NCBI RefSeq assembly: GCF_030264295.1
Contig: NZ_CP127173.1
Coordinates: 10,601,069 to 10,665,068, forward strand
Direction of reading: 5' to 3'
DNA length: 64,000 nucleotides
Origin: Amycolatopsis nalaikhensis
GTDB lineage: Bacteria; Actinomycetota; Actinomycetes; Mycobacteriales; Pseudonocardiaceae
Shown: in pieces, positions 53,984 to 62,370 of the stretch
How the letters are laid out: each line of letters starts with the position of its first letter
How positions within the stretch are numbered: position 1 is the stretch's first letter
Position numbers and translations under genes: made by a program
The notes under the pieces: model-generated
Databases searched by the model: none
What the model saw: the letters and a program-made list of their open reading frames with translations, nothing else
Told to the model about the DNA's origin: nothing

Positions 53984-54917
53984 AGTCCAGCTGCGGGGCG
54001 ACCTCGGCCGCGATCAGCTCGAGCTGGTCGAGGTCCGACAGGTCCAGCAGCTGCAGGTAGAGCCGGGTGATCCCGGTCTTCTCCCGCCACTGCCCGATCC
54101 GGTCGACGACCTCGGCGGGCGTCCCGGCCAGGCCGTTCGCGCGCAGCTCGGTGAGGTCCCGGCCGATCGCCGAAGCCCGCTGCCCGACCTCCGCGTCGGA
54201 GCGTCCCACGGCGATGGTCAGCGCCACCGACCGCAGGATCTCCTTGGGGTCGCGGCCGATCTCCCGCGCCGCCGCCTCGACGCGAGCGAACTGCGCCGCC
54301 GACGTCTCGGGGTCGGCGAAGGGCAGGTTGAACTCGTCGGCGAACCGCGCGGCCAGCTCCGGGGTGCGCTTCTTGCCGCTCCCGCCGATGATCACCGGCG
54401 GCGCGGGCTGCTGCGCCGGCTTCGGCAGCGCGGGCGAGTCCGTCAGCGTGTAGTACCGCCCGGCGAAGGAGTACGTCGAGCCCGGCGGCGTCTTCCACAG
54501 GCCGGTGACGATCTCGAGCTGCTCGGCGTAGCGGTCGAAGCGCTCCTTCAGCGGCGGCAGCGTCAGGCCGTACGCCGCGTGTTCGGCGTCGTACCAGCCG
54601 GCGCCGAGCCCGAACTCGACGCGACCGCCGGACATCTGGTCGACCTGCGCGACCGAGATGGCCAGCGGACCCGGGTGCCGGAACGTCGCCGCCGTGACGA
54701 GCGTGCCGAGCCGGATCCGGTTGGTCTCCCGGGCCAGGCCGGCCAGGGTGATCCAGGCGTCGGTCGGGCCGGGCAGGCCGTCGGCCGAACCCATCTTCAG
54801 GTAGTGGTCGCTGCGGAAGAAGGCGTCGTACCCGGCGGCTTCGGTCGCCTCGGCGACGCGCAGCAGGTCGTCGTAGCTGGCCCCTTGCTGGGGCTCGGTG
54901 AAGATCCTCAAGTCCAC
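53982..54917 (-). CDS. LLM-class F420-dependent oxidoreductase (TIGR03621-like)
   Basis: 311 residues from GTG at 54917, five bases beyond the TetR stop. A luciferase-like TIM barrel: VDLRIFTEPQQGASYDDLL, GYDAFFRSDHYLKMGS, RIRLGTLVTAATFRHPGPLA, VEFGLGAGWYDAEHAAYG and PPVIIGGSGKKRTPELAARF. This pattern is typical of actinobacterial F420-dependent enzymes acting on small organic molecules. With the TetR gene upstream it forms a likely two-gene regulated unit. Substrate unknown. Confidence 0.9.
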   Translation of the reverse strand: MDLRIFTEPQQGASYDDLLRVAEATEAAGYDAFFRSDHYLKMGSADGLPGPTDAWITLAGLARETNRIRLGTLVTAATFRHPGPLAISVAQVDQMSGGRVEFGLGAGWYDAEHAAYGLTLPPLKERFDRYAEQLEIVTGLWKTPPGSTYSFAGRYYTLTDSPALPKPAQQPAPPVIIGGSGKKRTPELAARFADEFNLPFADPETSAAQFARVEAAAREIGRDPKEILRSVALTIAVGRSDAEVGQRASAIGRDLTELRANGLAGTPAEVVDRIGQWREKTGITRLYLQLLDLSDLDQLELIAAEVAPQLD

Positions 54918-54922
54918 GAAGA

Positions 54923-55534
54923 TCAGCCTATAGAGACGTCGGGCTCCGTGCGCCGCAGGCGGACCAGCATGCGGACGATGACGTCCTCGATCTCGGCGCC
55001 GACCTTCTTCGGGTCGGGCGAACTGGCGATTTCGGTCGCCGCGCTCGACAGGGCGCCGAACAGCAGCCGCGCGGTGACCTCGACCGGCACCGGCTCGACC
55101 TCGCCCGCGTCGATCAGGGACTGCAGACCGGAGCGCACGAGCCCGAAGCTGCACCGCTCCTCGGCTTCGCGCCAGCGTTCCCAGCCCATCACGACCGGCG
55201 CCTCGTGGATGGCGATCCGCTGGTAGGCGGGGTCGAGGCAGGCGCGGATGAACGCGTTGAGCCCGCCGAGCGCGCGTTCCCACGGCGTGCCGTCGCCGTT
55301 CACGATCTTGTCGAGCCGGTCGTAGACGAGGCTTTCGACCTGGTCGAACGCGGCCTCGAAGAGGGCCTGCTTGCCGCTGAAGTGGTGGTAGAGCGCACCC
55401 TTCGTCACGCGTGCGCGCTTGGCGATCTCGTCGAGCGACGTGCCCGCGTAGCCCCGTTTCGTGAACAGTTCCACCGCGCTGTCGACCAGCGCCGACCGCG
55501 TCGACTCGGAGTAGTCGAGTCGTCTGGACCTCAT
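54923..55534 (-). CDS. TetR-family transcriptional regulator
   Basis: 203 residues from ATG at 55534, preferred because AAGGTGG lies six bases upstream; an ATG at 55582 lies inside an operator-like palindrome. The N-terminal HTH is ALVDSAVELFTKRGYAGTSLDEIAKRARVTKGALYHHFSGKQ, interrupted here only for description, and the remaining 140 residues are an all-helical ligand-binding domain. It is followed directly by the LLM oxidoreductase and is divergent from a hypothetical gene and an SDR, so it may control both directions through the CATAC/GTATG palindrome. Confidence 0.9.
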   Translation of the reverse strand: MRSRRLDYSESTRSALVDSAVELFTKRGYAGTSLDEIAKRARVTKGALYHHFSGKQALFEAAFDQVESLVYDRLDKIVNGDGTPWERALGGLNAFIRACLDPAYQRIAIHEAPVVMGWERWREAEERCSFGLVRSGLQSLIDAGEVEPVPVEVTARLLFGALSSAATEIASSPDPKKVGAEIEDVIVRMLVRLRRTEPDVSIG

Positions 55535-55573
55535 TGTCGCCACCTTCACAACCTTACGCCCGGAGGATCTCTC

Positions 55574-55588
55574 CATACTCATGGTATG
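55574..55588. promoter_or_regulatory. Operator-like palindrome upstream of the TetR gene
   Basis: CATAC-tcatg-GTATG is a perfect 5-5-5 inverted repeat 40 bases upstream of the TetR start and within the divergent promoter. Further GTATG half-sites lie at 55616-55620 and 55632-55636. This spacing is typical of TetR binding sites. Confidence 0.55.
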
Positions 55589-55665
55589 TTCGCCGTGTCA
55601 GGTCCGTACCGGGAGTATGCCGCAGACCCGCGGTATGACCCGGGCCACGGAAGGGGAGCCACACG

Positions 55666-56187
55666 ATGAGCTGGACCGACTTCTACCGACGTCAAGAAAT
55701 CCTCGAAGCCACCGTCCGCCTGGCGGGCCGCAACCCGGCCGAGCCGCTGCCGCTGGAGGAGGTCCCCGGCGCCGAAGAGCACTTCGGCACCGAGGAGAAC
55801 GTCCTGCTGGCGCTGCAGTACCAGTGGACGAGGACGCTGAGCGGCCGCCTGCGTGCCGAGGTCACCGACCCGGACGACGCCGACGGCCTCGGCGACCACG
55901 TCGACGCCGTCACCCGCGCGTGGCGCGCCGCCGTCGAGGAGCACGAGGCCCTGCGCGAGGTGCTCGACCACGCTTACGAGCGGTACGCGTCGCTGCGCCG
56001 GATGCACGAGGGTGAGCTGCGGATGCTCGCCGTCACGGCCGGGCTGGCCGACCCGCGCGAACCGGCCGACGAGATCGTCAAGGTGGGCCACGCGCTCGAG
56101 GCGCTGCTGCGCACGAGCCGCTCGGAAACACCTCGCCGCCGTCCCGTCATGGGACACCTGCGGCGCCTGCTCGCGCCCAGTGCGTAA
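55666..56187 (+). CDS. Helical hypothetical protein
   Basis: 173 residues, mostly acidic alpha-helix: MSWTDFYRRQEILEATVRLA, then LLALQYQWTRTLSGRLRAEV and ALREVLDHAYERYASLRRMHEGELRML. No catalytic motif is recognised. It follows a GGGGAGCCACACG ribosome-binding region and ends 18 bases before the SDR start. It belongs to the block inserted between lipB and lipA and may be controlled by the divergent TetR regulator. Function unknown. Confidence 0.8.
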   Translation: MSWTDFYRRQEILEATVRLAGRNPAEPLPLEEVPGAEEHFGTEENVLLALQYQWTRTLSGRLRAEVTDPDDADGLGDHVDAVTRAWRAAVEEHEALREVLDHAYERYASLRRMHEGELRMLAVTAGLADPREPADEIVKVGHALEALLRTSRSETPRRRPVMGHLRRLLAPSA

Positions 56188-56205
56188 ACAGGGTTTAGTA
56201 CACGC

Positions 56206-57145
56206 ATGACGGAGCGCTGGACCGACGCCGACATCCCCGACCAGAGCGGCCGCACGGTGGTCGTCACCGGGGCGAATTCGGGGCTCGGCCTGCGCACCGC
56301 CGAGGTGCTCGCGGCCAAGGGGGCCCGCGTGTTCCTCGCCTGCCGCTCCGCCGAACGCGGGGCGAAGGCACTGGACATCATCAAGACGGCCGCCGCGGGC
56401 GCCGAACCGGGAGCTCGTCCCACTGGACCTGAGCGAGCTCGCTTCGGTGCGCGCGGCGGCCGCGTCGGTGCGGGAGCGCACCGGCGACGCGCTGGACGTC
56501 CTGGTCAACAACGCGGGCGTGATGGCGACCGCCCGCGGCCGCACCGCCGACGGCTTCGAGCTGCAGTTCGGCACCAACTACCTCGGCCACGCGGCGCTGA
56601 CGTGGCTGCTGATGCCCGCCCTCCGCGGCCGGGTCGTCACGCTGTCGAGCCTGGCCGCGGTCGGCGCCCGGATCCACCTCGACGACCCGAACGGCGAGCA
56701 CCGCCGCTACCACGCGGCCGCCGCGTACGGGCAGTCGAAGCTCGCGAACCAGGTCTTCACGCTCGAACTCGACCGGCGGCTGCGCGCGTCCGGCGGCGAC
56801 GTCATCAGCGTCGCGGCCCACCCGGGCTACACGGCGACCGGCCTCGGCAGCGGCATGGCCCGCTCGTACTCGAACACGCTGGTCCGTTCGGCGATCGCGG
56901 GCGCCCACCGCATCGGCGAGGCGCTGTTCGCGCAGAACGTCCGCCAGGGAGCCCTGCCGCAGCTGTACGCGGCCACCGCCGACGGCGTCGAGGGCGGCGA
57001 CTACTTCGCGCCCGGCGGGCTCGGAAACCTGCGCGGACGGCCCGTGAAGGTGCCGCCCCTCGCGGCCGCGCGCAGCGAGTCGCTGGGGTCCGCGTTGTGG
57101 GACGTCACGGCCAAGTTGACGGGCGTCACCCCCGACCCCGCGTAG
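56206..57145 (+). CDS. Short-chain dehydrogenase/reductase, apparent one-base frameshift
   Basis: ATG at 56206 encodes MTERWTDADIPDQSGRTVVV and the dinucleotide loop TGANSGLGLRTAEVL. One extra G in 56409-56411 then shifts the frame; without it the reading continues AEPELVPLDLSELASVRAAA into VLVNNAGVMATARG, the catalytic SSLAAVG...YGQSKLANQV (Ser, Tyr, Lys) and a C-terminal VKVPPLAAARSE. The repaired protein is about 312 residues and resembles WW-domain oxidoreductase/retinol dehydrogenase-like SDRs. As sequenced it is split into two frames, so either the gene is dead or the base is a sequencing error. Confidence 0.88.
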
Positions 57146-57170
57146 CCCGGACGGGCGTACGGTTGAGGGC

Positions 57171-58172
57171 GTGAGTGCTGCGCCTGAAGGCCGGAAGCTG
57201 CTGCGCCTGGAAGTTCGCAACAGTGAGACGCCGATCGAGAAGAAGCCGTCGTGGATCAAGACGCGGGTGCGGATGGGTCCGGAGTTCACCGAACTCAAGG
57301 GTCTGGTGCGTCGCGAGGGTTTGCACACGGTCTGTGAAGAGGCTGGGTGTCCCAACATCTATGAGTGCTGGGAAGACCGTGAGGCCACGTTCCTGATCGG
57401 TGGGGACCAGTGCACCCGCCGTTGTGACTTCTGTCAGATCGACACGGGTAAGCCCGCCGCCCTCGACCGCACGGAACCGCGGAAGGTCGCGGAGTCCGTG
57501 CAGGCGATGGGGTTGCGGTACTCGACGGTCACCGGCGTGGCCCGGGACGACCTTGAGGACGGCGGCGCCTGGCTCTATGCCGAGACTGTCCGCCAGATCC
57601 ACGCGCTGAACCCGGGTACCGGCGTTGAACTGCTGATCCCGGACTTCAACGCCGACCCTGCTCAGCTGGCTGAGGTGTTCGGGTCGCGGCCGGAGGTCCT
57701 GGCGCACAACGTGGAGACGGTGCCGCGGATCTTCAAGCGGATCCGCCCCGGCTTCCGCTACGCGCGATCGCTGGAAGTCATCACGAAGGCGCGTGAAGCC
57801 GGTTTGGTGACGAAGTCCAACCTGATCCTGGGCATGGGTGAGACCCCTGAAGAGGTGGCTCCGGCGATGCAGGATCTGGTCGACGCCGGGTGCGAGATCC
57901 TGACGATCACGCAGTACCTGCGTCCCTCGCCGCGGCACCACCCGGTGGACCGGTGGGTGAAGCCGGAGGAGTTCGTCGAGCACTCCCAGGCCGCCGAGGC
58001 GATGGGCTTCGCCGGGGTCATGGCCGGGCCGCTGGTGCGCTCGTCCTACCGCGCGGGACGGCTCTACGCCCAGACCAAGGCCCACCGCGGCGAGGTTCTC
58101 CCGGAGAACCTGGCCCACCTGGCGGCCGAAGGCCCCGCGGCCCAGGAAGCGGCGTCGCTGCTGGCACGGTGA
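57171..58172 (+). CDS. lipA: Lipoyl synthase
   Basis: 333 residues from GTG at 57171. A radical SAM enzyme that inserts two sulphur atoms into protein-bound octanoate. Both Fe-S clusters are visible: the auxiliary cluster C55, C60 and C66 in CEEAGCPNIYEC, and the radical SAM cluster C81, C85 and C88 in CTRRCDFC. The C-terminal RSSYRAG motif supplies the serine ligand. It completes the pathway begun by LipB and serves the lipoyl domains of SucB. Confidence 0.97.
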   Translation: MSAAPEGRKLLRLEVRNSETPIEKKPSWIKTRVRMGPEFTELKGLVRREGLHTVCEEAGCPNIYECWEDREATFLIGGDQCTRRCDFCQIDTGKPAALDRTEPRKVAESVQAMGLRYSTVTGVARDDLEDGGAWLYAETVRQIHALNPGTGVELLIPDFNADPAQLAEVFGSRPEVLAHNVETVPRIFKRIRPGFRYARSLEVITKAREAGLVTKSNLILGMGETPEEVAPAMQDLVDAGCEILTITQYLRPSPRHHPVDRWVKPEEFVEHSQAAEAMGFAGVMAGPLVRSSYRAGRLYAQTKAHRGEVLPENLAHLAAEGPAAQEAASLLAR

Positions 58173-58216
58173 CGCACGTCACCCCACCGACCTTAAAGGA
58201 TCGGTAAAGTGGCGGC

Positions 58217-58870
58217 ATGGCCCTGGTTTCGGACCTCCTCGGCTGGTTGCAAGGACTCCCGGAACCGGGGCTCGTCGCGGCGACCGGCGGCCTCGTGTTC
58301 GCCGAATGCACGATCGGGCTGGGTTTCCTGGCCCCCGGCGAATCCGGGCTCCTCATCGCGGCGACGACGGCGAACACGGTCGCGCGGTTCGCGGCACTGT
58401 GGACGGTCGTCACGCTCTGCGCGACGGCGGGTGACGCGCTCGGCTACTTCATCGGCCGCCGCTTCGGTCCCCGCCTGCGCGAGACGAAGCTGATCCGCAA
58501 GTACGGCCTCGACGCGTGGGACAAGGCGACGGGCGTCCTCGAACGCCGCGGCACGTGGGCGGTGTTCTTCGCCCGGTTCCTGCCGGTGATCCGCACGCTG
58601 ACCCCGGCCGCGGCGGGAACGTCGGGCCTGCCGTTCCGCAAGTTCCTCCCGGCCGCCGCGGCGGGCGCGTTCTGCTGGTCCCTGGTCCACATCAGCATCG
58701 GCGCGGCGCTGGGCGAAGCGGCGAAACGCATCGAAGGCGCGTTGAACACGGGCGGCCTGGTCGTGGTCGGCGTGCTCGCGGCGGTCGCGGTGTTCTTCTT
58801 GCTGCGCTTGAAGAAGCGCAAGGCGCTGGCCGAGCCGGAGCCCGAACCCGAGCCCGAGCGCGTGCCCTGA
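58217..58870 (+). CDS. DedA/SNARE-associated family membrane protein
   Basis: 217 residues with about five hydrophobic segments, including LVAATGGLVFAECTIGLGF and an amphipathic re-entrant pattern. The DedA signature is present as FLAPGESGLLIA near the start, DALGYFIGRRFG, and FFARFLPVIRTLTPAAAGTS with the conserved FxRxxPxxR. The C-terminus is an acidic Pro-Glu repeat (EPEPEPEPE). DedA proteins are thought to recycle lipid carriers or to work as proton-coupled transporters. It is 44 bases after lipA and is followed by a long palindrome. Confidence 0.9.
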   Translation: MALVSDLLGWLQGLPEPGLVAATGGLVFAECTIGLGFLAPGESGLLIAATTANTVARFAALWTVVTLCATAGDALGYFIGRRFGPRLRETKLIRKYGLDAWDKATGVLERRGTWAVFFARFLPVIRTLTPAAAGTSGLPFRKFLPAAAAGAFCWSLVHISIGAALGEAAKRIEGALNTGGLVVVGVLAAVAVFFLLRLKKRKALAEPEPEPEPERVP

Positions 58871-58881
58871 CCCACCCGGAG

Positions 58882-58933
58882 GTCGCGAATGACTCATTCG
58901 GGACCTCGGAGGTCCCGAATGAGTCATTCGCGG
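58882..58933. repeat. GAATGACTCATTC-type palindrome, copy 2
   Basis: Almost identical to 32217-32269: arms beginning GTCGCGAATGACTCATTCGG and ending GAATGAGTCATTCGCGGC, separated by CTCGGAG. The only arm difference is the final GAC changed to GGC. It lies between the convergent stops of dedA and the anchored protein gene. Confidence 0.8.
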
Positions 58934-58958
58934 CAGCTGCCGGAAAGCCCTCCCGGCG

Positions 58959-59708
58959 TCAGCGGCGGGCGCGCGCCGCCTTGCCGGTGGCCCAGCCGAT
59001 CAAGCCGAGCGCCAGCAGCGCCCCACCGGCGACGAACGGCCAGGATCCAGTGCCCGGCGCGGGCGACGGCGCCGGCGTCGCGGCGAGGTCGTACCCGCCG
59101 AGCTTGCCCTGTGCCCGGTAGGCCGAACCGGGCAGCTTGTCGCCGTACAGGCGGTGCACCAGCTGCTGGTACGCCGCCACCGTGACGCCGTCGCCCACGC
59201 GGCCGCGGGCCGGGTCGTTGAGCGGCAGCACGCGGCCGTCGCGGATCCGGTACCACGCGTTGACCTGCGGTTCGGTGAACACCTCGGCACCACCCGCGCG
59301 GGCCGGGTAGGTCAGCTCCTCGGTGCCGGTGGTGAAGTTGGTCGCGGTCCAGCCGGCCGCGTCGCGGGTCACCCACACCGTCGCCTGACGGCCGGTCGAG
59401 GCCCGCGTCCGCACCGCGTAGTAGGCGAACGACGCCGGCTTCGCCCCGGGCGTCCCGGCGACGAACGCGGGATCGAGCGAATAGACGCTCACCGGCGCAC
59501 CGTCCACTTCGGGCACTTGCGAGACGTCGGCGCGCGAGACGCCCGCCCGCCGGTCGAGCTGGCTGAAGAACGCCGAAAGCTGCGCGTCCGCCGACTTGAC
59601 CGCCGCGACGACCTCATCCGACGGCGACGAAGCCGAAGCCTGGCCCCCGAACCCGAGCGCGAGTGCCGCACCGGCGAGCAGGACGGCGAATCCACGGAAG
59701 AGCTTCAT
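58959..59708 (-). CDS. Secreted, C-terminally membrane-anchored protein of unknown function
   Basis: 249 residues from ATG at 59708. A signal peptide (MKLFRGFAVLLAGAALALGF, cleavage after about residue 27) is followed by a soluble domain with VYSLDPAFVAGTPGAKPASF, RQATVWVTRDAAGWTATNF and VHRLYGDKLPGSAYRAQGKL. Then come a Pro-rich stalk (ATPAPSPAPGTGS) and a C-terminal membrane helix with a basic tail (GWATGKAARARR). It starts two bases after the stop of the cysteine protease gene, so the two are co-expressed. It may be a partner, substrate or inhibitor of that protease. No known family. Confidence 0.8.
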   Translation of the reverse strand: MKLFRGFAVLLAGAALALGFGGQASASSPSDEVVAAVKSADAQLSAFFSQLDRRAGVSRADVSQVPEVDGAPVSVYSLDPAFVAGTPGAKPASFAYYAVRTRASTGRQATVWVTRDAAGWTATNFTTGTEELTYPARAGGAEVFTEPQVNAWYRIRDGRVLPLNDPARGRVGDGVTVAAYQQLVHRLYGDKLPGSAYRAQGKLGGYDLAATPAPSPAPGTGSWPFVAGGALLALGLIGWATGKAARARR

Positions 59709-59710
59709 GG

Positions 59711-60277
59711 TCACGCCCCGATCCGGTAGAGGGACTGCGCCCACTGGAACTGTCCATTGCGGACGTAGCTCGAGTGCGCCATCGCGCTGTAGCGCTGGCT
59801 GCTCGGCCACGGGTCGCCGTAGTAGACGAGGCCGCTGCTGTCGTAGCCGTAGATCACCTGGGCGTGGCCGCCGCCCGCGGTCCAGTAGATGCCCGTCTCG
59901 ATCGGGCGGCGGCCGGTGATCTCGCTCTGCACCGACGCGAAGCTGAGCGCGCCGGTCACCGTGCCGGGCCGCAGCCCGAGCGCCTGGTAGCCGCGCTGCA
60001 CCCAGGTCAGCTCGCCGGCCTGGTTGGGGCACTGCGCACCGGCCGGGTAGCCGCGGGAGTAGTCGCAGAAGGTGTTCTGGCTGACGCTGGTTCCGTAGCC
60101 GAGGAACCGCGCGATGGTCAGGCCGCTGGCGGCCCAGCACCACTGGTTCTGCTCCTGCACCAGCTGGCTGATCGGCAGGGTCGTGGCGGCCTCGGGTGCC
60201 GCGGTCGCGGGCGGGGAGAGCAGGCCGGTGAGGGCGGCGCACAGCACACCGAGCGCCGTTGCTCGTCTGAAGCGCAT
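59711..60277 (-). CDS. Secreted papain-like cysteine protease (C39/C70-like)
   Basis: 188 residues with a signal peptide (MRFRRATALGVLCAALTGLL, cleavage near ATAAP). The catalytic Cys is C47 in NQWCWAAS, the His is H138 in GGGHAQVIYGYD, and an Asp follows in VYYGDPW, giving a papain-like triad of the AvrRpt2/C39-like group. Extra cysteines in NTFCDYSRGYPAGAQCPNQ may form a disulphide. It should act outside the cell. It is the first gene of a two-gene unit with the anchored protein two bases downstream. Confidence 0.87.
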   Translation of the reverse strand: MRFRRATALGVLCAALTGLLSPPATAAPEAATTLPISQLVQEQNQWCWAASGLTIARFLGYGTSVSQNTFCDYSRGYPAGAQCPNQAGELTWVQRGYQALGLRPGTVTGALSFASVQSEITGRRPIETGIYWTAGGGHAQVIYGYDSSGLVYYGDPWPSSQRYSAMAHSSYVRNGQFQWAQSLYRIGA

Positions 60278-60376
60278 TCGTTGCTCCTTGTCGGCAACAG
60301 GTGGGGACTTCGTGAGCCTCTCCCGTCGCCGCGCCGGGCAGTAATCCCAGCGGGGATAACACCGGCGTTATGCCGC

Positions 60377-61327
60377 CTACCGGGCGACCGCGAGCGCGTG
60401 GTCCCGGCACCAGCGCGCGAAATGCGGATTCCGTTGCCGCGACGCCGCATACGCCACTTCCGCGCACCGGAACACCTTGTCGGTCGTCGGTGTGCGGGCG
60501 TCGTCGTCACGCGTGGCGAACAGCAGGGTCGTCCACAGCGGGTCCCCGGCGAGCGGCAGCGCGACCAGCCCGGGCGGCGGCGCCGAAGCCGCCTGCGCGA
60601 GGCAGACGGCGCCCTGGGCGATCAGCGTGCCCGCGGTCCCCGCCTCCGACGTGAAGTGCCGCACGCGCGGGCTGAACCCGGCCGCCGCGCACGCCTGCAG
60701 GAACCGCACGCGCACGCAGTTTTCGTGCGGCGGCGGCAGGATCCAGTCGCAGTCCGCCAGGTCGGCGAGGTCGACGACGCCGTCGCGGATCGCCGGGTGC
60801 CCCTGCGCGATGCCGACGAAGATCGGCTCGGTGGCGAGCGTCCGCACGGTCAGCCCGGCGAAGTGGTGCGCCTCGGTGCCGTCGAAGTGTTCCAGCAGGG
60901 CGACGTCGACCCGCCCGGTCGAGAGGAGCTTCAGCAGCGTCAGCGACGCGGGTTCGGCGTAGGTCTGGACGTCGAGGTCCAGCTCCCCCAGCTCCTCGAT
61001 GAACCGGCCGATGATGAGCAGCGGCACGTACCCGATCTTCAGCGTTTCCGCGCCGGTTTCGCCGTGCCGCCGCGCGGACGCGACGAGGGCCTGCATGTCG
61101 GACAGCAGCGCGTCGGCGCGGGCGAGCACGAACCGGCCGAGCTCGGTCGGCCGGACACCGCTGGGGCCGCGGACGAACAGCTCGCCGCCGAGGATGCGCT
61201 CGATCCGCTTGAGCTGCGCGGTGAGCGCGGGCTGGCTGACGCCGAGAACGGTGGCGGCGCGGCTGACACTGCCGCCGTCCGCGACGGCGCGGACGGCCCT
61301 GAGATGGCGCAGCTCCAGCTCGGCCAC
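60377..61327 (-). CDS. LysR-family transcriptional regulator
   Basis: 316 residues. The N-terminal HTH is LRHLRAVRAVADGGSVSRAA with TVLGVSQPALTAQLKRIE, and the C-terminal periplasmic-binding-like effector domain covers about 90-300 (LKIGYVPLLIIGRF, DWILPPPHENCVRVRFLQAC). It is divergent from the patatin gene with 69 bases between starts, so that gene is the likely target. The short CGAC/GTCG inverted repeat at 61360-61375 may be part of its binding site. Confidence 0.92.
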   Translation of the reverse strand: MAELELRHLRAVRAVADGGSVSRAATVLGVSQPALTAQLKRIERILGGELFVRGPSGVRPTELGRFVLARADALLSDMQALVASARRHGETGAETLKIGYVPLLIIGRFIEELGELDLDVQTYAEPASLTLLKLLSTGRVDVALLEHFDGTEAHHFAGLTVRTLATEPIFVGIAQGHPAIRDGVVDLADLADCDWILPPPHENCVRVRFLQACAAAGFSPRVRHFTSEAGTAGTLIAQGAVCLAQAASAPPPGLVALPLAGDPLWTTLLFATRDDDARTPTTDKVFRCAEVAYAASRQRNPHFARWCRDHALAVAR

Positions 61328-61396
61328 GCCAGCAGGTTAACGCCGTCTTCACGGCCCGCACGACCTGCGAAAGTCGGGCTTACTACATTCGGCGGT

Positions 61397-62266
61397 ATGA
61401 GTCTCGCGGATCTTCCCCGGCCGGTCGGGTTCGTCCTCGGCGGGGGCGGCAGCCTCGGCGCCATGCAGGTCGGCATGCTGCGCGCGCTGACCGAGGCCGG
61501 CGTGGCCCCGGACGTCGTCGTCGGCACGTCGGTCGGCTCCCTCAACGCGGCCGTGCTGGCCCAGCCCGGCGACGACGCCTTGGCGCGCCTGCACGACATC
61601 TGGGCGCACATGACGCGCGACGAGGCGTTCCCCGGCGGCGTGCTGAGCCGGGTCCGGACGCTGACGCAGAGCAAGACGCACCTGTTCCCCAATTCCGGCC
61701 TGGCGGGGATCGTCGCCGACCACCTCGGCGCCGAAACGCGGTTCGAGGACCTGGCGCTGCCGCTCGGCGTCGTCACCACCCAGGTCGACACGGCGGAGCC
61801 GCTGCTGATCCGGTCCGGGCGACTGCTCGAGCCGTTGCTGGCCAGCTGCGCGATCCCGGGGATCTTCCCGCCGGTGGAGCACGAGGGCCGGTTGCTCTAC
61901 GACGGCGGGCTCGTCGCGAACGTCCCGATGCGCCAGGCGCTGGCGATGGGCGCGAAGTCGCTGGTGGTGCTCGACTGCGCGTTCCCGGGGAAGCTGCCGG
62001 GCGAGCCGCGGACGTTCGCCGAGGTGATGATGTTCACCGCGATGATCAGCATGCGGAACCAGGCCGTGCTGGAAGCGCCGCTGGCCGCGGCGCAGGTGCC
62101 GGTGGTGTACCTGCCGGGGCCGGCGCCGGTGCGTGTGAACCCGCTCGATTTCGGGCACACGGAAGCACTGGCGGAGGAGGCGTACACGGCCGCGCGCGAG
62201 TTCCTCGAGGGGATCTCGGTGGACGGCGCCGGACTCTACGGAGCACCGGGGCTCGTCGTGACGTGA
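61397..62266 (+). CDS. Patatin-like phospholipase
   Basis: 289 residues from ATG at 61397. Patatin fold with the oxyanion loop LGGGGSLGAMQVGML, nucleophile S45 in GTSVGS and the Asp of the dyad D169 in DGGLVANVP. It probably hydrolyses acyl chains of membrane or storage lipids. It is divergent from a LysR regulator. The ATG has no strong ribosome binding site. No signal peptide is visible, so it is expected to be cytoplasmic or membrane-associated. Confidence 0.92.
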   Translation: MSLADLPRPVGFVLGGGGSLGAMQVGMLRALTEAGVAPDVVVGTSVGSLNAAVLAQPGDDALARLHDIWAHMTRDEAFPGGVLSRVRTLTQSKTHLFPNSGLAGIVADHLGAETRFEDLALPLGVVTTQVDTAEPLLIRSGRLLEPLLASCAIPGIFPPVEHEGRLLYDGGLVANVPMRQALAMGAKSLVVLDCAFPGKLPGEPRTFAEVMMFTAMISMRNQAVLEAPLAAAQVPVVYLPGPAPVRVNPLDFGHTEALAEEAYTAAREFLEGISVDGAGLYGAPGLVVT

Positions 62267-62370
62267 TCCGCGTCACGCCGATGCACCGATCCGACGCCAA
62301 GAACGTCATCGCTATCGCGTAGTTTTGTTGACGAATGCCCGCCGATCCCAATTTCCCAAAAAGAGACAAT

